Positions 35,927 to 45,355 of a stretch of DNA of 64,000 bases are shown here, in pieces (positions within the stretch are counted from its first letter, which is position 1; every line of letters begins with the position of its first letter). A model generated the notes under the pieces. The model had not been told where the DNA came from, made no database searches, and worked only from the letters and a program-made list of their open reading frames with translations. The translations under genes and the position numbers were made by a program. Source of the DNA: Gynuella sp050296195 (GTDB lineage Bacteria; Pseudomonadota; Gammaproteobacteria; Pseudomonadales; Natronospirillaceae). The stretch lies in the NCBI RefSeq assembly GCF_050296195.1, contig NZ_JBNKRB010000067.1; one strand, 5' to 3'.

Positions 35927-37555
35927 ATGAGTTTGAATAGTCTGAAAGTGGCGCTGGCGCAAGATGAGTTTCCGGTTGGAGATATTTCCGGGAATGCTGA
36001 AAAAATGATCACATTGGCCCGTCGTGCAATGGAACAGAATGCGCGGGTGATCGTATTTCCTGAATTGACCATCACTGGATATCCTCCAGAGGATTTATTA
36101 CTGCGTCCGAGTATGGCGACGCGGGTCGAAGCTGCCATGAACATTCTGCTCGAAGCCGGGTTGCCAATCTATATGGTGGTCGGATTTCCCAAATCTGAAG
36201 ACGGTCTGCTGTATAACAAGCTGGCTGTTATCTATGAAGGACAAATCCTCGTTGAATATGCCAAGCAACGACTGCCTAATTACCAGGTGTTTGATGAAAA
36301 ACGTTATTTTTCTGAAGGTCAGGGCACCAGCGTTATTGAGATAGATGGGTTTCGGTGCGGATTGACGATTTGTGAGGATATCTGGTTCGATCAACCAGTC
36401 AGTGATGCAACCGAATCTGGCGCGGAGATACTGTTTAACATCAATGGTTCACCCTACCACATTGACCGGGACGGACAGCGCCGGGACAGGGTCAGTCAGG
36501 TGGCCGAAAAATATCGACTCTGCGTCGTCTATGTCAATCACAATTGTGGTCAGGATGAACTGGTGTTTGATGGCGGTTCAATGGTTGTGACTCCTGACGG
36601 AGTCCAGCATACCCTGCCGACCTATGAATCAAGACTGGATATCGTGGAGCTGCGCCGAAATGACCAGGATATTGAGGTCATAGAGGGTTCTGTCATTCCA
36701 CCCCGACCCAGATATGAAAGCGTTTATATGGCGTTGATTCAGGGCCTGCGCGCCTACGTCAACCGTAACGGTTTCACTGGAGTGGTGATGGGTCTTTCCG
36801 GTGGCATTGATTCTGGGTTATCACTGGCAATAGCGGTTGATGCTTTGGGACCTGAACGCGTGCATGCGGTGATGCTACCGTTTGAATATACCTCCCAGAT
36901 GAGCCAGGATGATGCCAAAACTGAGGCAGAAGCTCTGGGGGTTCGGTATTCAGTGTTGCCGATAGTCAGTATGTTCCATGCCGGGATGGAGACTCTTAAA
37001 CCTTTATTTGATGGTTTGCCGGTGGATACTACCGAACAAAACCTACAGGCTCGTATTCGCGGACAACTGCTGATGGCGATATCCAACAAGACCGGATACA
37101 TGGTACTCACAACCGGAAATAAGTCCGAAATGGCCGTCGGTTATGCCACTCTTTATGGCGACATGTGCGGGGGATTTAATGTCCTGAAGGATGTTCCCAA
37201 AACCCTGGTGTTCGAACTGGCTCGTTATCGAAATACCCTGAGTCCTGTAATTCCGCAGCGAGTCATTGATCGTCCACCATCTGCAGAACTCGCACCGGAT
37301 CAGAAAGATGAAGACAGTCTGCCACCTTATGCCATATTGGATCAGCTGATAGAGCGCTATGTTGAGAACGATGAGTCGTTAGAGAGTATTGTTGCCGCTG
37401 GATTTGACAGGGCGGATGTTACCAAAGTGATTCGCCTGATTGATATTAATGAGTATAAGCGCAGGCAGGCCCCAGAGGGCGTCAGGATAACATCCAGAGG
37501 ATTTGGGCGGGACCGCCGTTACCCGATTACCAATGCCTGGAAACCGGGTATCTGA
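35927..37555 (+). CDS. nadE: Glutamine-dependent NAD+ synthetase
   Basis: About 542 residues from ATG 35927, which has TTGGAG just before it; the GTG at 35885 would add fourteen residues. The N-terminal nitrilase-like glutaminase domain contains VIVFPELTITGYPPEDLLLRP and CGLTICEDIWF with the catalytic Cys. The C-terminal synthetase domain has the P-loop SGGIDSG in GLSGGIDSGLSLAIAVD and TGNKSEMAVGYATLYGDM. It makes NAD from nicotinate adenine dinucleotide, ATP and glutamine. It lies between pilS and bamD, an insertion relative to the order in P. aeruginosa. Confidence 0.96.
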   Translation: MSLNSLKVALAQDEFPVGDISGNAEKMITLARRAMEQNARVIVFPELTITGYPPEDLLLRPSMATRVEAAMNILLEAGLPIYMVVGFPKSEDGLLYNKLAVIYEGQILVEYAKQRLPNYQVFDEKRYFSEGQGTSVIEIDGFRCGLTICEDIWFDQPVSDATESGAEILFNINGSPYHIDRDGQRRDRVSQVAEKYRLCVVYVNHNCGQDELVFDGGSMVVTPDGVQHTLPTYESRLDIVELRRNDQDIEVIEGSVIPPRPRYESVYMALIQGLRAYVNRNGFTGVVMGLSGGIDSGLSLAIAVDALGPERVHAVMLPFEYTSQMSQDDAKTEAEALGVRYSVLPIVSMFHAGMETLKPLFDGLPVDTTEQNLQARIRGQLLMAISNKTGYMVLTTGNKSEMAVGYATLYGDMCGGFNVLKDVPKTLVFELARYRNTLSPVIPQRVIDRPPSAELAPDQKDEDSLPPYAILDQLIERYVENDESLESIVAAGFDRADVTKVIRLIDINEYKRRQAPEGVRITSRGFGRDRRYPITNAWKPGI

Positions 37556-37568
37556 GTCAGGTAAAACA

Positions 37569-38333
37569 CTACCTGACTGGCTTGAAACGGCCTTTGTTCA
37601 GGCTGGGGTGGTCTGGAAAATTGGATTGCAGTATGGCAATGGTCTTTTGTTGCAGATCCGGCTGGTCCATCTCGCCATAAGCGGTTGCCAGAATAGCCAA
37701 CGCATCGGCGGACGCAGTGCTGCCTTCATATTGTTCCAGTACTGTAACTGCGCGATTGGCTGCGGCGACCCAGGCTCCACGGCGAAGGTAAAAATCAGCC
37801 ACGACCAGCTCATGCCGGGCCAGACGGTTACGAATAATATTCATTTTATAACGGGCGTCAGGCGCATATTCGCTTTTAGGAAAGCGAAAGACAAAATCAT
37901 CCAGATAGGTAAACGCCATATCCGCAGCCGATGGGTTCCGCGCTTCAGGATAATTACCGTTGACGATGGAAGTTCCTTTCAGAGATAGATCATAAGCGGC
38001 CAATCCGCGCAGATACCAGGCATATTCTACTTGCGGATCATCTGGATTTAACCGCACGAAGCGGTCTGCCAATACGACTGCCTCGGCCAGGTCTCTGGAT
38101 TTGTAGGTCGCATAAATCTGATCCAGTTGAACCTGCACTGCGTAGCGGCTAAATGGATACAGATCCTCCATTTGCTTCAACTTACTCATTGCCGTGGTGT
38201 AGTTTTTCCTCTCCATGCTCTTTGCGGCGGCCTGGTAAAGGGACTCCTCATCCACGACCCTGGTAGCACAGGAGCTGACAATCAAGGTAGTAATAAGAAT
38301 GGCTGGGATTTTTGAGAAAGCTAATAACTTCAT
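37569..38333 (-). CDS. bamD: Outer membrane assembly lipoprotein BamD
   Basis: About 254 residues from the ATG at 38333, which gives a proper lipoprotein signal (MKLLAFSKIPAILITTLIVSSC, cysteine at 22); the open frame runs back to 38372 but the extra residues spoil the signal. The mature part is a TPR-like helical solenoid (ALKQ-type pattern KLKQMEDLYPFSRYAVQVQLDQIYATYK) of the essential BAM component that links BamA with BamC and BamE. The convergent nadE ends 13 bases away. Divergent from rluD. Confidence 0.94.
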   Translation of the reverse strand: MKLLAFSKIPAILITTLIVSSCATRVVDEESLYQAAAKSMERKNYTTAMSKLKQMEDLYPFSRYAVQVQLDQIYATYKSRDLAEAVVLADRFVRLNPDDPQVEYAWYLRGLAAYDLSLKGTSIVNGNYPEARNPSAADMAFTYLDDFVFRFPKSEYAPDARYKMNIIRNRLARHELVVADFYLRRGAWVAAANRAVTVLEQYEGSTASADALAILATAYGEMDQPDLQQKTIAILQSNFPDHPSLNKGRFKPVR

Positions 38334-38393
38334 TCGAAGATTCAACATCGGTTGTCTACAATGGGCGCACATTTAACCACAGCAGATTTTCAG

Positions 38394-39362
38394 ATGGCAG
38401 ATCATATTTCTTTAAAAGTGACCGTTCCCAATGAATTAGGCCAGAAACGGCTGGATCAGGTCGCGGCTGAGTTGTTCCAGGAATATTCCCGCAGCCGGCT
38501 TCAGTCCTGGATTAAAGACGGACAGCTGAAGGTGGACGGGGAGGCGCGTAAAATCAAAGAAAAGCTGATTGGTGGAGAAATACTGACCCTGGAGGCTGAG
38601 CTGACCCCTGAAGGGGAATGGCTGGCTCAGGATATTCCACTGGAAGTTGTGTATGAAGACGACCAGATTATCGTCATTAACAAACCTGCTGGTCTGGTGG
38701 TACATCCTGCAGCTGGAAATCCAGATGGAACGGTATTGAATGCGATGCTGTTTCGATATCCTGAAGTGATTAATCTACCCAGGGCCGGTATTGTGCACCG
38801 GCTTGATAAGGATACTTCTGGCCTGATGGTGATTGCCCGTACGTTGGAGTCGCAGAACAGTCTTGTACAGCAACTGCAGAGCCGTGAAATGGGGCGTGAA
38901 TATGAGGCCGTTTGCATGGGTGTATTAACCGGCGGGGCGACCATTGATGAGCCCATTTCCAGACATAACACTAACCGCTTGAAAATGGCAGTCCATCCAA
39001 CCGGTAAAGAAGCTGTGACTCATTATCGGGTGTTGGAACGTTTTCAGAATCATACTCATATTAGAGTTAAGCTGGAAACCGGCAGAACGCATCAGATTCG
39101 CGTGCACATGGCCTTTATTCAGCATCCTTTGGTTGGAGACCCTTTATACGCAGGACGGATGCGTTTACCGAAACAATGCGGCCCAGACCTGACGGAAGCA
39201 CTTAAACACTTCCAGCGTCAGGCGCTGCATGCCAAGGCGCTGCAGTTAAAACATCCGCAAAGTGGTGAGCTCATGCGGTGGGAGGTTGAGTTACCCGAGG
39301 ATTTACATAACCTGCTGGAGACCCTGCGAGAGGATCATCAGCAGGCAGGTGGTAACTGGTGA
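38394..39362 (+). CDS. rluD: 23S rRNA pseudouridine synthase RluD
   Basis: About 322 residues from ATG 38394 (MADHISLKVTV); the frame is open to an ATG at 38352, but a possible -10 (TACAAT, 38367-38372) lies between. An N-terminal S4 RNA-binding domain (residues 15-75) is followed by the RluA-type catalytic domain with the conserved aspartate in HRLDKDTSGLMVIA and the motif LETGRTHQIRVHM. RluD makes the pseudouridines of helix 69 of 23S rRNA. It overlaps pgeF by four bases. Confidence 0.95.
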   Translation: MADHISLKVTVPNELGQKRLDQVAAELFQEYSRSRLQSWIKDGQLKVDGEARKIKEKLIGGEILTLEAELTPEGEWLAQDIPLEVVYEDDQIIVINKPAGLVVHPAAGNPDGTVLNAMLFRYPEVINLPRAGIVHRLDKDTSGLMVIARTLESQNSLVQQLQSREMGREYEAVCMGVLTGGATIDEPISRHNTNRLKMAVHPTGKEAVTHYRVLERFQNHTHIRVKLETGRTHQIRVHMAFIQHPLVGDPLYAGRMRLPKQCGPDLTEALKHFQRQALHAKALQLKHPQSGELMRWEVELPEDLHNLLETLREDHQQAGGNW

Positions 39363-40087
39363 ACAGTCTCGAATGGCTGGACTGGCCTGCGCCGGCATCG
39401 GTGAAAGCCTGCTATACCACTCGAACGGGTGGGTTCAGTCATGCACCGTTCGATAGTTTCAATCTGGCCCGCCATGTGGGCGATAGTGAGGCGGCGGTGA
39501 CCGCCAACCGGCAGCGGTTGCTGGAGTTAACGGGGGTGCCAGTATGTTGGCTGAATCAGGTACATGGCACTGGGGTGGTACCGGCTTCTCCGGAAAATAT
39601 CGGTGCTGACGCAGATGCAGCATATGTTTGTATGCCGGAAATGGCGGCCGGGGTCATGACAGCAGATTGTTTGCCGGTGTTTTTATGTCATCGCAATGGT
39701 AATCAGGCGGCAGTTGTTCATGCCGGATGGCGTGGATTATTAGCTGGAGTCATCGAGTCAACTGTTAACAAATGTGGTGGAGCCGGGAGTGACTGGATAG
39801 CTTATCTCGGTCCTGCAATTGGTCCAGCTGCTTTCGAAGTTGGAGCAGAAGTCAGGCAGGCTTATATCTCTGCCAACACCGTTCACGAAAAAGCGTTTCA
39901 GCCATTGCCAACTCCGGGTAAGTATCTGGCAGATATCTATCAATTGGCCCGGCAAAATCTGCAGCAGCTGGGTATTGGGCTTATTTATGGTGGTCAGTCT
40001 TGTACTGTGACCGAATCAGAGCGGTTTTTTTCTTATCGTCGTGATCACACCACTGGCAGAATGGCCAGTTTGATCTGGATTGAATAA
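39359..40087 (+). CDS. pgeF: Peptidoglycan editing factor PgeF (YfiH/laccase domain)
   Basis: A 242-residue protein with the DUF152/YfiH copper-oxidase-like fold. Metal ligands are visible in NQVHGTGV, TADCLPVFL and VVHAGWRGLLAG. Family members were named polyphenol oxidases but in E. coli the protein removes wrongly incorporated Ser from cell wall precursors. The start is GTG at 39359, overlapping the rluD stop (GTGA), indicating coupling. It precedes clpB as in most gammaproteobacteria. Confidence 0.9.
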   Translation: MNSLEWLDWPAPASVKACYTTRTGGFSHAPFDSFNLARHVGDSEAAVTANRQRLLELTGVPVCWLNQVHGTGVVPASPENIGADADAAYVCMPEMAAGVMTADCLPVFLCHRNGNQAAVVHAGWRGLLAGVIESTVNKCGGAGSDWIAYLGPAIGPAAFEVGAEVRQAYISANTVHEKAFQPLPTPGKYLADIYQLARQNLQQLGIGLIYGGQSCTVTESERFFSYRRDHTTGRMASLIWIE

Positions 40088-40112
40088 ATCCTGTTTAGCT
40101 GTTGTCAGTCAA

Positions 40113-40139
40113 TTGAAAAGTTTTTGCTGACCCCCACCT
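40113..40139 (+). promoter_or_regulatory. Predicted heat-shock (sigma-32) promoter of clpB
   Basis: TTGAAA (40113-40118), 13 bases, then CCCCACCT (40132-40139) match the sigma-32 pattern well. It lies in the 90-base gap before clpB, a classical sigma-32 regulon gene. Confidence 0.75.
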
Positions 40140-40177
40140 ATGCAGACAAGTATAAACATTGAATTTGTGGGGACATT

Positions 40178-42757
40178 ATGAGAATAGATCGATTAACCAG
40201 TAAGTTGCAGCTGGCATTGTCCGATGCTCAGTCTGTAGCGGTTGGTAAAGATCATAACTTTATCGAACCGGTGCACTTATTGAGCGCCATGTTGGAACAG
40301 CAAAGTTCCAGTATCCGACCTCTGCTGCAAAAAGCGGGTGCCAATATTCTGGCATTGCGGGAACAGGTTATGGAAAAACTGGATCGCATGCCAACTGTTC
40401 AGAATCATGACGGTGACGTACATATGTCCAATGACCTTGGGCGGATTTTGAATGTTGCCGACAAACAGTCGCAAAAAAGAAATGATCAGTTCATTTCCAG
40501 TGAAATTGTTTTACTGGCCATGGTTCAGGACAAAAGTGATATCTCCAGCATGCTGCGGGAGTCCGGCGTAACCGTGGATGCATTGAGTCATTCCATCGAT
40601 CAGGTCCGGGGCGGCCAGGGCGTTGATTCGCAACAGGCTGAAGAAACCCGTCAGGCTCTGGATCGCTATTGTATTGATCTGACTGAAAGGGCTGAGCAGG
40701 GAAAACTTGATCCGGTCATTGGTCGGGATGATGAAATCAGGCGGACTATTCAGGTTCTGCAGCGTCGGCGTAAAAATAACCCTGTGCTGATTGGAGAACC
40801 TGGAGTCGGCAAAACTGCGATTGTTGAAGGGCTGGCGCAAAGAATTGTCAATGGTGAAGTGCCGGAAGGTTTGAAGAACAAAAAGGTGCTGTCTCTTGAT
40901 ATAGGTGCGCTATTGGCTGGTGCTAAATTTCGCGGTGAGTTTGAAGAGCGATTGAAAGCAGTCCTGAATGAGTTGTCCAAGCAGGAAGGGCAAATCATAT
41001 TGTTTATCGATGAATTACATACCATGGTGGGTGCCGGAAAGTCAGAAGGTGCTATGGATGCCGGTAATATGTTGAAACCGGCATTGGCGCGAGGAGAGCT
41101 GCATTGTGTGGGTGCCACAACGCTGGATGAGTATCGTCTGTTTATCGAAAAAGATGGTGCGTTGGAACGACGCTTTCAGAAAGTTTTTGTAGGTGAGCCG
41201 AATGAGGAAGATTCGATTGCCATACTTCGCGGATTGAAAGAACGTTATGAAATTCACCACGGTGTCAGCATCAACGATTCGGCTTTGATTGCGTCAGTGA
41301 AACTATCTCAGCGTTATATTACAGATCGACAATTACCGGACAAGGCGATTGATCTGATTGACGAGGCAGCTTCCAGAATTCGTATGGAAATCGATTCCAA
41401 ACCGGAGGCCATGGATCGCCTCGAACGCCGCTTGATTCAATTGAAAATAGAAGCCGAGGCGCTCAAAAAAGAAGACGATGCGGCTTCTAAACTTCGTTTG
41501 GAAAACCTGCGTGAAACCATCAACGGGGTTGAACGTGAGTATGCTGATCTCGAAGAGATATGGAATACAGAAAAAGCGTCTCTGCAGGGATCACAGCAGA
41601 TCAAAGAGAAGCTCGAAGATGCGCGCCTGCAAATGGAAAATGCACGCCGGGCCGGTGATCTGGCGCGAATGAGTGAGCTTCAGTATGGTTTGATTCCAGA
41701 ACTGGAAAAACAGTTGGATATGGCAACTCAGGCGGACATGATGGATATGCAGTTGCTGCATAATCGGGTAACGGAGGAGTCCATTGCCAAGATTGTCAGC
41801 CGTTGGACCGGTATCCCAGTTGATAAGATGCTCGAAGGTGAACGTGATAAGTTGTTGCGTATGGAAACCGACCTGCATGACAAGGTCATCGGTCAGGACG
41901 AAGCGGTAGTTGCTGTGGCGAATGCTATTCGCAGATCCCGCTCAGGGCTGAGTGATCCCAACCGTCCTAATGGCTCGTTCTTGTTTTTGGGGCCAACGGG
42001 AGTGGGTAAAACAGAATTGTGCAAAGCATTGGCTGAATTTCTGTTTGATACTCAGGAAGCTATGGTGCGCATAGATATGTCAGAGTTTATGGAGAAGCAT
42101 TCTGTTGCCCGTCTGGTTGGTGCTCCTCCGGGATACGTTGGGTATGAAGAAGGCGGGTATCTAACTGAAGCTGTCCGCAGGAGACCCTATTCTGTTCTAT
42201 TACTCGATGAGGTCGAGAAAGCCCATTCGGACGTATTTAATATTCTGTTACAGGTGCTGGATGATGGTCGTTTGACCGATGGTCAGGGCAGAACCGTGGA
42301 TTTCCGTAATACCGTTATAGTCATGACCTCCAACCTCGGATCTGAAATTATTCAGAATATGGCTGGTGAAGAAAACTACGAGGATATGAAGCGTGCGGTT
42401 ATGGATGTGGTAGGTAGTCACTTCCGACCTGAGTTTATTAACCGTGTAGATGATTTGGTTGTGTTTCATCCACTGTTGCGTGAACAGCTCAGGGGCATTG
42501 CTAATATTCAGATCGCACAATTGCGTAAGCGCCTGGATGATCAGCAAATTGGTCTGGAGTTGATGCCTGAAGCAATGAGCTATCTCTGTGAAGCGGGTTA
42601 TGACCCTGTATATGGTGCCAGACCGCTGAAACGGGTGATACAGAAAGTCCTGGAGAATGAGCTGGCGATGGCGCTGTTGAGTGGTGAGTTTAAATCTGGA
42701 GATCGCATCCGGGTGGATTATCACGATGGCAAAATCGCTTTTAGTCATGCGGTCTGA
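40178..42757 (+). CDS. clpB: ATP-dependent disaggregase ClpB
   Basis: An 859-residue Hsp100 that pulls proteins out of aggregates together with DnaK. The N-terminal Clp repeat domain (residues 1-145) is followed by AAA+ domain 1 with Walker A GEPGVGKT and the ClpB-type pore loop (GAKFRGEFEERL), a long coiled-coil M domain (about 400-525), and AAA+ domain 2 with GPTGVGKT and pore loop GYVGYEEGG. There is no IGL/F loop for ClpP, so it does not feed a protease. GGGGAC precedes the ATG. Confidence 0.98.
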   Translation: MRIDRLTSKLQLALSDAQSVAVGKDHNFIEPVHLLSAMLEQQSSSIRPLLQKAGANILALREQVMEKLDRMPTVQNHDGDVHMSNDLGRILNVADKQSQKRNDQFISSEIVLLAMVQDKSDISSMLRESGVTVDALSHSIDQVRGGQGVDSQQAEETRQALDRYCIDLTERAEQGKLDPVIGRDDEIRRTIQVLQRRRKNNPVLIGEPGVGKTAIVEGLAQRIVNGEVPEGLKNKKVLSLDIGALLAGAKFRGEFEERLKAVLNELSKQEGQIILFIDELHTMVGAGKSEGAMDAGNMLKPALARGELHCVGATTLDEYRLFIEKDGALERRFQKVFVGEPNEEDSIAILRGLKERYEIHHGVSINDSALIASVKLSQRYITDRQLPDKAIDLIDEAASRIRMEIDSKPEAMDRLERRLIQLKIEAEALKKEDDAASKLRLENLRETINGVEREYADLEEIWNTEKASLQGSQQIKEKLEDARLQMENARRAGDLARMSELQYGLIPELEKQLDMATQADMMDMQLLHNRVTEESIAKIVSRWTGIPVDKMLEGERDKLLRMETDLHDKVIGQDEAVVAVANAIRRSRSGLSDPNRPNGSFLFLGPTGVGKTELCKALAEFLFDTQEAMVRIDMSEFMEKHSVARLVGAPPGYVGYEEGGYLTEAVRRRPYSVLLLDEVEKAHSDVFNILLQVLDDGRLTDGQGRTVDFRNTVIVMTSNLGSEIIQNMAGEENYEDMKRAVMDVVGSHFRPEFINRVDDLVVFHPLLREQLRGIANIQIAQLRKRLDDQQIGLELMPEAMSYLCEAGYDPVYGARPLKRVIQKVLENELAMALLSGEFKSGDRIRVDYHDGKIAFSHAV

Positions 42758-43182
42758 TAACCAGCTGGAACTTGCACTGGAATCACCATTTCTGGCCTTC
42801 AACCGGCAGTTCTGAAGTTTGGCGAATCTCAGCTTCTAATGGTCGACAACACTACGGGTTATAAGTTTGCGTGGTGTTGCCGACTTTAATCTCCCCTGAT
42901 CATCATTCCAAAAAATGAGAGCCTGTTATCATTGATGGATAAGGGCGCATTTGTCAGTTGCTGCTTTGTTATGTCATCGTTTACAGTAGGTTTAATGATT
43001 CGCTTGGCCACTTAAACTGTGATCATAAGGGTTGAGTACTCTTTAGTGACTTGTCGGTCTAATGACGAATCTTCCGCAGATCTATCTGTTTATTCGTGTT
43101 GTCGGTTTTGCCATTTCCCTGATGGTTGTAGCTTGTGTTTATTATGTACTCAGGGAGATAAATATTCTTTGTAGTTGGTTAC
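42758..43182. other. Gap between clpB and the FnIII lipoprotein gene
   Basis: About 425 bases. The left part holds the clpB terminator hairpin (42842-42884). The rest shows no convincing gene: a frame from 43062 encodes a hydrophobic stretch but overlaps the lipoprotein in another phase and has no clear binding site. The promoter of the lipoprotein gene presumably lies here. Confidence 0.5.
42842..42884 (+). terminator. Large hairpin after clpB
   Basis: GTCGACAACACTACG (42842-42856) pairs with CGTGGTGTTGCCGAC (42870-42884) over 15 positions with one A-C mismatch and one G-T pair, around a 13-base loop. It is followed by TTTAATCT. It is probably the clpB terminator, though longer than usual and with a short T-run. 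Confidence 0.6.
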
Positions 43183-43563
43183 ATGAAAGTTGTTTTTCCC
43201 TTTACCACCACCTTCTTTTTCTCTTTGATATTATCTGGTTGTCAGCTGGAGGCATCTGATCATTCGAAGTTGTTTGCTGATCCGGCCAGATTGGTCAGGA
43301 TATCCTGGGACACCCCGGAACGTCGCGAAAATGGCGAGTCGCTCTATGCTTATGAAATTGAGGGTTATGAAATCAAATACCGAAAAATGACCGACCAGCA
43401 TTATCAATACCGAACACTCTGGGCTTCTGATTATGATGGGCTGATTGAAGAAACTGCGGTAAGTGTTGCTGGTGGTGGTTCCTATGAATTTGCAGTAGCC
43501 GTGTTTGATGGCGATGGGCTTTACAGTCAATATAGCGATGCGGTGATTGTTACTCTGGATTAA
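43183..43563 (+). CDS. Small lipoprotein with a fibronectin type III-like domain
   Basis: A 126-residue protein with a lipoprotein signal (lipobox LSGC, lipidated cysteine near residue 20). The mature part looks like one FnIII fold: LVRISWDTPERRENGESLYAYEIEGYEIKYR, then SYEFAVAVFDGDGLYSQYSDAVIVTL, close to the strand pattern of FnIII domains found in secreted enzymes and adhesins. It stands alone with its own start between clpB and maeA. It does not carry the +2 Asp retention signal (the residue after Cys is Gln), so outer-membrane sorting is expected. Function unknown. Confidence 0.72.
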   Translation: MKVVFPFTTTFFFSLILSGCQLEASDHSKLFADPARLVRISWDTPERRENGESLYAYEIEGYEIKYRKMTDQHYQYRTLWASDYDGLIEETAVSVAGGGSYEFAVAVFDGDGLYSQYSDAVIVTLD

Positions 43564-43666
43564 GGGTTTAAAATTAATTGTCTGAAGGAAAATCTCTGTC
43601 TGAGTTACCAGCCAGATACTTGTTAAAGACTGGAAACATCCCTGTTAGCATCCTTTCAACAAACGC

Positions 43667-45355
43667 TTAAAAAGAAGTCCTGCGATATTGACGATACTCT
43701 GGTGACCAGAAATTGCGTTCAATCGCGGCATCAATTGCGCTTTCCGGTAGCTCAAGAGCAACGCCATCATGAATTGCCTGTAGTGCAACAGCTTTGGCGA
43801 TTTGTTTGCTGACCTCTCGAATGTCTGCCAGTTTCGGTAGTAAATCTTCACTGTTGCCCTGTACTTTGGGCGAGACTTGAGCCAATGCTGTACTGGAAGC
43901 CATGAGCATATTGTTGGTAACCCGGTTGGCGGCAACAGCCAGAACCCCCAAGCCAATGCCTGGAAAAATATATGAATTGTTGCATTGTGGAATGACATAT
44001 TCCTGATTATTGAAAACCACAGGTGCAAATGGGCTGCCAGTTGCAATAATAGCGCGCCCTTGAGTCCATTTGACGATGTCTGCGGGAACTGCTTCCACTC
44101 GTGAGGTAGGATTGGATAGTGGCAGAATAACCGGTTGATCACATTGGCTTGCCAGTGTTTCCAGCATCTCTTGTGTGAACAGTCCGGGCTGCCCGGATAC
44201 CCCGATCAATACCGTTGGGTTTGCATGTTTAATGACTTCGAGCATACCCAGTTTGTCATGACTGACTTGCCATTGGTCGATTTTCGAGTGAGCCTGAGCC
44301 AGAGGCCGTTGAAAGTTGATCAGATCCGGCATGTCATCGGTGAGTAAACCATAACGGTCAATCATAAAAATACGGGCACGTGCCTCTGCATCGGTGAGAC
44401 CTTCAGATACCATCTGAGCGACAATTTGTTCTGCAATACCACATCCCGCAGAGCCTGCTCCCATAAATGCAATGCGTTGATCTTTGAGTTGTTCTCCTTT
44501 GGCATAACTGGCCGCCAGTAATGTACCGACTGTCACCGCTGCAGTACCCTGAATATCGTCGTTAAAGCAACACAGGTCATCGCGGTATTTTTCCAGCAAT
44601 GGCATGGCATTCGCCTGGGCGAAGTCTTCAAACTGTAACAGGACATTTGGCCAGCGACGTTTGACGGCCTGAATAAATGCATCGACAAATTCAAAGTATT
44701 CATCGCCACTGATGCGTGGGTGCCGCCATCCCATGTACATTGGATCTTCCATGACCATGGGGTTGTTACAGCCAACGTCCAGGACAACTGGCAAAGTGTA
44801 GGCCGGGCTTATGCCGCCACAGGCAGAATACAAGGCCAGCTTCCCGATAGGGATACCCATTCCGCCGATACCTTGATCTCCAAGCCCCAGAATACGTTCG
44901 CCGTCCGTGACCACAATTACCTTAACGTTATGTTTAGTGGCATTTTGCAGCATGTCATCTATTCGATCACGATCAGGATAAGAGATGAACAGACCACGTT
45001 TACGACGGTAGATTTTCGAAAACCACTGGCAGGCTTGACCAACGGTTGGGGTATAAATCAGCGGCATGATCTCTTCCATATGATCTGTTACCAGACGGAA
45101 ATATAGCGTCTCATTGGTATCCTGGATGTTGCGCAAATAAATATGTTTGTCCATATCGTTCTGAAATGAACAAAGCTGGTGATATACCCGGTTTTTCTGC
45201 TCTTCGATGGTTTCGATGGCGTGAGGTAACAGTCCTTCAAGATTGAAAGCGGTACGTTCTTCAGAGGTAAACGCGCTGCCTTTGTTTAGCAGGGGAGTTT
45301 CCAATAAAGCCGGTCCGGCAAAGGGAATATAAAGGGGGCGATTGGTATGCGGCAT
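43667..45355 (-). CDS. maeA: NAD-dependent malic enzyme
   Basis: A 562-residue oxidative decarboxylase turning malate into pyruvate with NAD+. Landmarks are the malate site IYTPTVGQACQWFS, the lysine region GLGDQGIGGMGIPIGKLALY, the metal-binding EDFAQANAMPLLEKY, the Rossmann motif GAGSAGCGIAEQIV and the C-terminal FPGIGLGVLAVAANRV. Length and motifs fit the MaeA/SfcA type and not the larger MaeB. It makes pyruvate, the substrate of the acetolactate synthase encoded next door on the other strand, though this may be coincidence. Confidence 0.95.
   Translation of the reverse strand: MPHTNRPLYIPFAGPALLETPLLNKGSAFTSEERTAFNLEGLLPHAIETIEEQKNRVYHQLCSFQNDMDKHIYLRNIQDTNETLYFRLVTDHMEEIMPLIYTPTVGQACQWFSKIYRRKRGLFISYPDRDRIDDMLQNATKHNVKVIVVTDGERILGLGDQGIGGMGIPIGKLALYSACGGISPAYTLPVVLDVGCNNPMVMEDPMYMGWRHPRISGDEYFEFVDAFIQAVKRRWPNVLLQFEDFAQANAMPLLEKYRDDLCCFNDDIQGTAAVTVGTLLAASYAKGEQLKDQRIAFMGAGSAGCGIAEQIVAQMVSEGLTDAEARARIFMIDRYGLLTDDMPDLINFQRPLAQAHSKIDQWQVSHDKLGMLEVIKHANPTVLIGVSGQPGLFTQEMLETLASQCDQPVILPLSNPTSRVEAVPADIVKWTQGRAIIATGSPFAPVVFNNQEYVIPQCNNSYIFPGIGLGVLAVAANRVTNNMLMASSTALAQVSPKVQGNSEDLLPKLADIREVSKQIAKAVALQAIHDGVALELPESAIDAAIERNFWSPEYRQYRRTSF

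Noticed and set aside
42248..42802. Minus-strand 184-residue frame
   Set aside because: Antisense of the clpB 3' end, with no promoter or family resemblance.
43062..43259. Plus-strand 65-residue hydrophobic frame
   Set aside because: Overlaps the start of the FnIII lipoprotein in a different phase and has no clear ribosome binding site; the lipoprotein is the better gene.
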